A stretch of DNA of 64,000 nucleotides from Histomonas meleagridis (lineage: Eukaryota; Parabasalia; Tritrichomonadida; Dientamoebidae): contig WSYJ01000014.1 in assembly GCA_020186115.1 (NCBI GenBank), positions 372,001 through 436,000 on the forward strand, read 5' to 3'. Numbering within the stretch: position 1 is the stretch's first letter; the number at the start of each line of letters is the position of its first letter. The translations under genes were made by a program, and so were the position numbers. The notes beneath the pieces were generated by a model. The model was not told where the DNA came from. It saw nothing but the letters and a program-made list of their open reading frames with translations, and made no database searches. Below, one piece after another: positions 57,313 to 64,000 of this stretch.

Positions 57313-59799
57313 ATGGCGAGCACAAACTTGATCCAAATAGCGATCAACGCCGTCATTCGTCCACCACGTCAACATTATAATCTTGAAGATATTCCATTAG
57401 TTTTCGAGTCAGGAGACAAACGTTTTTTACGAATTCCAATTTCTTTTGTTAATTCACGAAATCAAGAAATTGTTGGGTCACTTTATCATAGTATTGAATT
57501 AGATCCGATGAATAGTAGTAAGTGTGTTATTTATCTTCATGGAAACGTTTCAAGTCAGTTAGAAGGACAATTTTTGATACCAAATATATGCGTCAAAGAT
57601 ATTTATTTGTTTTGTTTTGATTTTGCAGGATGTGGTAATAGTGAAGGAGAATATGTTTCTTTTAGGTTATTTCGAAAAACAAGACATCGAATTTTTGATG
57701 GGACGTCTTAACCAAACATTTGACATTCAGTCGTTTGTTTTATGGGGACGTTCTATGGGTGCAAGTTCGGCGCTTCTTGTTAAGTCGCCATTTCTTTCAG
57801 GCGTAATTAGCGACTCATCATTTCTTTCATTACCAGAACTATTTCGTGACGTTGCGGCAACAGTTAATTTCCCGCGCGCATTCGTAGGCATGGCCACGTG
57901 GTATCTTCGTAGTCGCATTCTTAAAATTGCGGGTTTCGATGTTTATGACGTTAGTCCGCTCGAATCAGTTCGTAAATCGAACACGCCAACGATCATTGGA
58001 CACTCGGAAGATGATAATTTTATTCCTTTTATCATGCATTACAATTATACAATTCATGCGCAGCAGAAGACAAAACGATATTTTTAATGAAAGGCGGTCA
58101 TAACGATTCACGCCCGAACTCATGGATGAGACTTTGCTTGAGTTTCATATTTGATAAACTTAAAATCGAAATTGGGAAAAATATCGAAATTAATGAAAAC
58201 GGAATTTTTTCATCGAATTTTCATTTGTCATCAGTTAATGATTTGTTTCACTCACCAACGTCATCCGAAATTGACGAAACGATTCAAATGATGTACAACA
58301 ATTTGGAAAGTAGTGAAAAGAATGATGAGAACAGCATTTTGATTCCAAATCTTGAACTTCTTAATAATATTATTGTTAACATAAATAATGAAATGGATAA
58401 TATTGAAAATATAAACATCAACGAAACAAGTGAAGAAACAGAACATAATGAAGAAACAAATACAAATGAAGAAACAAAAGAACACAATGAAGAAACAAAT
58501 GTAAATAAAGAAACAAATGTAAATGAAGAAACAAATGTAAATGAAGAAATAAATGTAAAAGAAGAAACAAATGTAAATGAAGAAATAAATGCAAAAGAAG
58601 AAACAAATGTAAATGAAGAAATAAATGTAAAAGAAGAAACAAATGTAAATGAAGAAATAAATGCAAAAGAAGAAGCAAATGTAAATGAAGAAATAAATGT
58701 AAAAGAAGAAACAAATGTAAATGAAGAAATAAATGCAAAAGAAGAAACAAATGTAAATGAAGAAATAAATGTAAAAGAAGAAACAAATGTAAATGAAGAA
58801 ATAAATGTAAAAGAAGAAACAAATGTAAATGAAGAAATAAATGCAAAAGAAGAAACAAATGTAAATGAAGAAATAAATGTAAAAGAAGAAGCAAATGTAA
58901 ATGAAGATACATTAAACAAAGAGAAGGCGAATAGTACTGATAATGCGATTATAAATAATGAAGAAGCGAATGATAATGTAAATGTTAACGAAGTAAGTGA
59001 AGAGGAAAATGAACATAACGAAGAAACAGATACAAATTCGAATAATGAAACGGATAACGAAGAAAACGATAATGCAAATATTAAAAATGTAAACAAACAA
59101 ACAGAACATAGTGAAGAAACAAATGAAAATTATGACAATGCGAATGTTCACGAAATAAACAGCGAAATCATAGTAAAAAGTGAAGAAACAAACAATGAAA
59201 CAGATATAGAAGTCAATGAAATAGAACATAACGAAAGCGCAGATATAAATAAAGAAGAAACAAAATCAAATAATGAGAAAGCAAACATAAACAGTGGAGA
59301 CGCAAATGATAAAGAAGAAACAATTATAAGGAATGAAGTAGAAAATGAAAAAGATAAATACAAAGAAAATGGCGAAGAAACAAATTCTATTGATGAAATA
59401 GAGCGTAATAACGAAGATGAAACACCAAAAAATAGAACAGAACATAGTAAAGAAACAACTGAATATAACGAAGAGACAGAAGTAAATAGTAAAGCAAATG
59501 TTAACAGTAAAGAAACAAATACAAAAAATGAAACAGAAAACGAAGAAGAAGTGAATGCCAATGAAGTGCGTGAAGATGAAACAACAGAAAACAAACACAA
59601 AGCAATTACAAACAGCGAAGAAGCAAATGCAAATAATGAAAAAGCGAATTATAATAATGTTATAGCAAATATGAATGAAATACATAACAAAACAAATTCA
59701 TACAATGATAACGAAGAAACAAATTTACGTAATGAAATCGAAAGTAAAGAAAAAGGAACTTTACATAAAGAAGAAACTGATGTTAACAAAGAAATGTAA
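57313..59799 (+). CDS. Alpha/beta hydrolase with long Asn/Glu-rich repeat tail (better copy)
   Basis: About 828 residues. The catalytic domain matches the left copy (YLHGN, GRSMG, HSEDDN, GGHND) but has +1 T near 57,661 and -1 T near 58,028, which cancel and alter the residues between. The tail from about residue 290 to 828 is open throughout: a linker (FHLSSVNDLFHSPTSSEIDE), about 11 units of 36 bp (EETNVNEEINVK and EETNVNEEINAK), then degenerate acidic N/E/T-rich sequence to NKEM. Such tails are expected to be disordered and highly charged. No C-rich insert is present here. The N-terminal domain may act on acylated membrane proteins, as ABHD17 enzymes do, but that is only by family. Confidence 0.75.
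58479..58910 (+). repeat. Coding minisatellite in hydrolase tail (right)
   Basis: Roughly eleven 36-bp units alternate INVK and INAK forms in a regular pattern. The left array has fewer 36-bp units plus NEETKEHNKETNV units. This is the clearest length and order difference between the arms in repeat DNA. Confidence 0.8.
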
Positions 59800-60005
59800 C
59801 ATAGCAAAGAATGATAATATTAACGAAAACAATTTCCAAACTACATTAAAGAATACATCAAATTCTTATTAAGAAATTGAAGAAGAATTTTATCAAATTC
59901 TTCTGAGCGAACACTTTTTTGTTAGTAAAATAGAAGTGCGAATTTTGTTTTTGTTTTTTGGAGAACGTTTTTAAACGGTTTTGTGTAACTTTTCCAATTT
60001 GAAGA

Positions 60006-62319
60006 ATGAAAGTTTTTCTCACTAAAATAGGAAAATGACAAAGAGATAACAAAGCAAGAATTCAAAAGATGTGACGAGCTATGTGATAAAGATATTGTAG
60101 ATCGATTTTCAACAAAAAACATATCAAATTTTTTTAACAAGTAGTGGTGATATTCTTTTAAATGGCGAACCTAAATTTACCAAAAATAAGAGTTATTCAT
60201 ATCAATCTATTCATTCCCTTATTAAAAACAAAGCCATCAAAAAAGTTTCAATTTCAAGTAAATTATTTGCGATTTTAACACAAGATGGTTGTGTGTATGT
60301 CTGTGGCCAAGGCTATTCAAATACTATTATTCCCCTTAATCAAACTAATGTTATTGACATAAGTGTTTCCAAAAATGCACTTCTTGTTGGAGCTGGGGCC
60401 AGTGCCACTGTTTATTTTACACTTACAAACACGAAAGAGTACAAACTTCCCACAGGTAAAACCATCAAATCAGTTCATTCGACGGCATCTCAATACATAC
60501 TTCTTCTCAGCGACAATCGCCTCTACAGCACAGAGCCAGTTGCAGGCAATAAGTTACTTGCATGCGGCGATTTGTATCTCGTTTCATCATTTTTAAGTAG
60601 TTCTGTTCGCGAAGTTTATAATTCTCATGAGCGAATCATTGGAATTGACTCGTATCACAACATTGTGCACATGCATGTTGGGGCTCGCGTCTTATTCTTT
60701 CGTGCGGCGAACTTTACAGCATTGCATTTTTCTGGTCCGTCGTCAAATTCATACATTCGCATTAATTCGCCGTCAATGATTGACCACTTCTCAGTCTCCA
60801 AAAACGAAATATTTATATTCACAAGCGAAACAGTTCCAACGCCCGCGCTCACTGTGTATGCGCGTGGCTACGATTGGTTTACAGTCGACACAGCGCAACT
60901 CGAACGCATTGGGTTCGAAAGCGGCGATCGCGTTCGAGCTCCGAATGATAACGTTGCTACGATAGTTGGGACAGCATTTGATGGAAGTAAGTTGTGTTAC
61001 TTCGATGAGTACACGCAAGAAATCAAATTTTCGGACATTTTATCGATTGGGACGTATCTCTTCGATTGGCGCCTCGAGTCGCGCGCCGGCGCTGACATAC
61101 GTAACTTCTCTTTCGGCTGCGGCGGCGATCTGCAACTCGACGTGTCTGCGAAAGCGCTCGCAAAGATTTCACACTTTCGATCGGGCGATGTCATTGAGCA
61201 CGCGCATCTCGGTCGCGGCACTGTTCTCGGCGCGCGCTGCGGCTCGCTTTGGATCCGGTACTCATCTGGAATTCGCATGTGCTCGCGCGCGAACAGTAAT
61301 CAGCTGCACACTGCGCACAAACTTATTGCGCGTAACAACGTAACAGTGAAACAAGAAACAGACGCAAACGGAGACATTTTGCTGTACAACGTCGAGCCAA
61401 TCAAAGGCTATGAGCTTGGCGACGTTGTTTCGTGCGACTCGTTTGGCGTCGGCGTGTACAGCGGCAGCGCGGACAGCGATCACATAATTCGCTTCGTGTC
61501 CGACGGCGAATTGCTGCGCGTGATAAAGGGAAGCGAGGAAATGAAAATACGCAGGTCAATGTCGCATTACGGGGGACTGCTTTAGTGACATCGGCGGGAG
61601 GCCGATTTTTGTTGATTTCTCGCAAAGTTCGCACGCCGAATTTGGCCTTTATCCGTGCGACGTGATAAGGGCAAACAGTCAAACCGCTTTTTTTGTGGGA
61701 GTTTCGACGGTTGACGGTAAGGAACGGGCGGCTTTTTTTCCACTGAATTTTTTGATGAAAAACGGTTTTGGCGTTGGATATTTCGAAGAAGAAAATTTCA
61801 AAGAAAAAATATGAACTTATCGCAAGGATCACAAAGCCGGGGAAAAGAGTCAAAAAATTAAGTGACGGAAGAAATATTGAACTTAGCGTCGATACGAACG
61901 ATTTCATTAACCAAACGCTTCTTCCCGGCGATGAACTTTTGGTGCACGAGCGACACTGCGAAGTTTGCGGCATCAGCGAAGGGCAAATATATGTTGAGTA
62001 CCACGACAACAACGAGTGCGCAGCGCTTGAAGCAGAGCCGAAGCTGCTGTACAGGCGCATCAGCGTGCCAACGAAAGCCGCCACAGCAGTCGGAGAGTGT
62101 TGGATCGACATCACGCACTGCGCTGACTCGGGCTTTCTTCCGCAAGATAAAGTTGTATACAATGGGAAGAAATATAAAATCATCGGCGTAATTGATAAAA
62201 CAAATTTTGCAGCAGAAACAGAAGACGGAACAATCGAAATCGTGAACATTCCAAAGGGAAATTGCGTTGAAATCGAATCATCATATGATAAAACATATGA
62301 ACTTTTGAAGAAAAAGTAA
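60006..62319 (+). CDS. RCC1-like protein with six SH3-like repeats (right copy)
   Basis: Mirror of 4140-6522. It is open for 430 codons from about 60,293 to 61,585 and again from about 61,800 to the end, including repeat 6 (LPQDKVVYNGKKYKIIGVIDKTNFAAE) and the tail YELLKKK, lost on the left. Compared with the left copy it has an altered start (extra T and several substitutions at 60,010-60,045), +1 A near 60,117, a 73-bp deletion near 60,690 offset by one extra T (net 24 codons lost in frame), +1 G near 61,573, and several extra bases at 61,731-61,810. The CpG-rich composition of the repeats is the same in both arms. Confidence 0.6.
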
Positions 62320-63834
62320 GTGTATAAAGGAATAAGTTTTGTTTTCTGATTTTTGTTTGAGGAAATAAAAGAGATGTAAACGAAAAAACAATTTAAAATT
62401 GAGTCTTTCCTTAATAACAACAATCGAAATTTATAATGTTATATAAATATATTTATGTTTGCTTAAGGGGTACGAACAGATATAAATCCACTTCAAATTA
62501 GCAAGTCTGTAAATAGAGTTTAAAATTGGAGAATCTGCCTCAAAAACCAAAAATAATTAAAGCTTTACAAGTTAAGCTTCCCTTTAAAGGTTATCACAAA
62601 AAATGGTTAAAATTTTCAAGACATTAAATGAATCATCACCAACAGAATCAGAATCAGCCCCTGAACGAGTCCATTAGAACTCAGGCCACGTGTGCACACT
62701 TTTTGTCATTAAAAACAATACAAGTATCCCCGAAGTACAACAGTATTTAAAGTTGTTTTTATGAATTTAAAGATGAAGCAAAATGAAGACAATGATAATT
62801 TTTTCATGAAATTTAATATGAAAGATGTTTTTTTTTTAACAAATTTGTATAATTCTATAATTATAATGTTATAATATTTTTAAATAACTTAATGTATTCG
62901 ATAATTATTTAAAATATAAAATATTATTATATCCAGATTTATTCAAAGTTTCTCTCTTTGTGTTATCAAAAACCGCCTATCTCCCAAACAAACATACTCA
63001 ATTCATATGCTGATCAAATTACATAGAAGTACATTGTATGAGTAAATATCAAATCGAGTGACGAACTGAAAACTTAATCTTATAGATTCTTCCTTTTTAA
63101 CGGTCGAAAGGCACTTTTCCCTCAAGGTTTTTTGTAAATACACACTTTTTGTGTAGATATCTGGCTTCATAGGATTATAAAATGATATGGAAAAAGTGAT
63201 TCAATTTGATGGAGACTAAATTGAATGCGAAGAACGAAATCTTTGGTTAATAAAAATACCCAACCGTTAACTCAAATTTTGACCATTAACAAGACGATGA
63301 CATATAAAAGATGGTGTGTAACGTTCTTGCTCTGAATTTTGTTTGAATGGGAATCAAAATTGTACACAAATCTCATTGAAAAAAAATAAAGAAATGCACT
63401 TTTTCTATAAATTGGCCGGAAAACACAAACAAAAACCGCTCTTTTTCGATGCTTTGAAATTAACCAACATTTCAACTTTCAAAGCAGAAACCGTATTTTC
63501 TAGGTGAATAATTATCTTTATTATTTTAGAAAAAATTATTATAATTATATCAACATTATCAATGTATATTAATATATGATCTAAATATCAAAGATAAATA
63601 AGTTTTCAACAAAAATTGAAAAAGATTTAAAATTTTCTATTAATTGAAATGATACTTTTATTTAAAATTCTTTAATAATATTATTTCTTGATTATTTAAT
63701 TTAAAATAATGTTCATATTTTTTTGAATTTATCAAGGAATAATTTCATTTTAAATCCTTATTTTTATGCCGCCACAAACCATATGAAAATTGAAATAAAT
63801 TCTAAGTGTTGTAAAGCAACAAAAGCAAAAGCCA
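62320..63834. other. Long stretch without a convincing gene (right arm)
   Basis: Mirror of 2695-4139, almost identical. It keeps the small 40-codon frame (62,628-62,750), the 9-bp hairpin, and the AAAAAGTG and CCGTTAA boxes. No confident gene or RNA is seen. Confidence 0.4.
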
Positions 63835-64000
63835 ATGACTTTCAGGGGGAATCAGTTCGCGAGTGTTTATGGGCAACAAGCCATCCCAGTGATGCCTTCA
63901 TCACCTAAACGTAATGGCACCAAACAACAAGTTGGTTATAATGACCCTTTTTCATATTATCCACCATACCGTTTTATTCAACAAACACAGTATCATCCAC
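63835..64000 (+). CDS. Proline/glutamine-rich low-complexity protein, cut by window end
   Basis: The first 55 codons, starting MTFRGNQFASVYGQQ. The frame stays open through PPYRF into IQQTQYHP and off the edge, lacking the extra T that splits the left copy. Two substitutions near the end (CAGTATCAT against CAGCATCGT) change the protein. It shows the inverted repeat continues past the window. Confidence 0.6.
   Translation, partial: MTFRGNQFASVYGQQAIPVMPSSPKRNGTKQQVGYNDPFSYYPPYRFIQQTQYHP

Overview
The window looks like nuclear DNA of a parabasalid protist, most likely a trichomonad of the Tritrichomonas type. This is inference. The DNA is very AT-rich and genes are mostly intron-free with gaps often under 150 bp. 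Several starts have a TCA(C/T)(A/T) initiator-like element and an AACGG/CCGTT box just upstream. TAAA motifs often sit at or just after stop codons. The content includes ankyrin-repeat, BEACH, RCC1-like, Rab, HOPS, F-BAR and NME7 proteins.

The dominant structure is a giant inverted duplication. Left arm positions of about 2,460-29,821 reappear as the reverse complement at 36,864-64,000. The window ends inside the right arm, so the repeat continues beyond it. A unique 7-kb spacer (29,822-36,863) holds one intact 2,212-residue BEACH protein. Paired positions add up to about 66,460-66,900, and the sum drifts only at identifiable indels.

Order from the outside in (left arm, mirrored on the right): a P/Q-rich protein; a 1.4-kb non-coding stretch; an RCC1-like protein with six SH3-like repeats; an alpha/beta hydrolase with a long N/E-rich tail; a TRAPP-like subunit; VPS16; NME7; a PIG-V-like membrane mannosyltransferase; a tetraspanin-like protein; an F-BAR/double-SH3 protein; an importin-beta-like karyopherin; a Rab GTPase; a 25-copy, 102-bp satellite; and a roughly 1,940-residue helical-repeat scaffold. 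An interrupted ankyrin-repeat gene and a small RING protein lie outside, at 1-1,730, with no mirror inside the window.

Several genes belong to membrane traffic: VPS16 of HOPS/CORVET, Rab, TRAPP-like, BEACH, F-BAR. No operon logic is implied, since genes alternate strand with separate promoters.

The two arms carry independent frameshifts, nearly all in homopolymers, plus a few private deletions (101 and about 202 bp left; 73 and 74 bp right) and one private 360-bp C-rich insertion (left). Almost every gene can be read through in at least one arm for any given stretch, so most breaks look like sequence error. The 25-copy satellite has the same copy number and variant order in both arms, which argues for a very recent duplication or an assembly fold-back. 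The private indels, and weak promoter similarity just beyond the inner breakpoint, argue for two real copies. I cannot settle this without reads.
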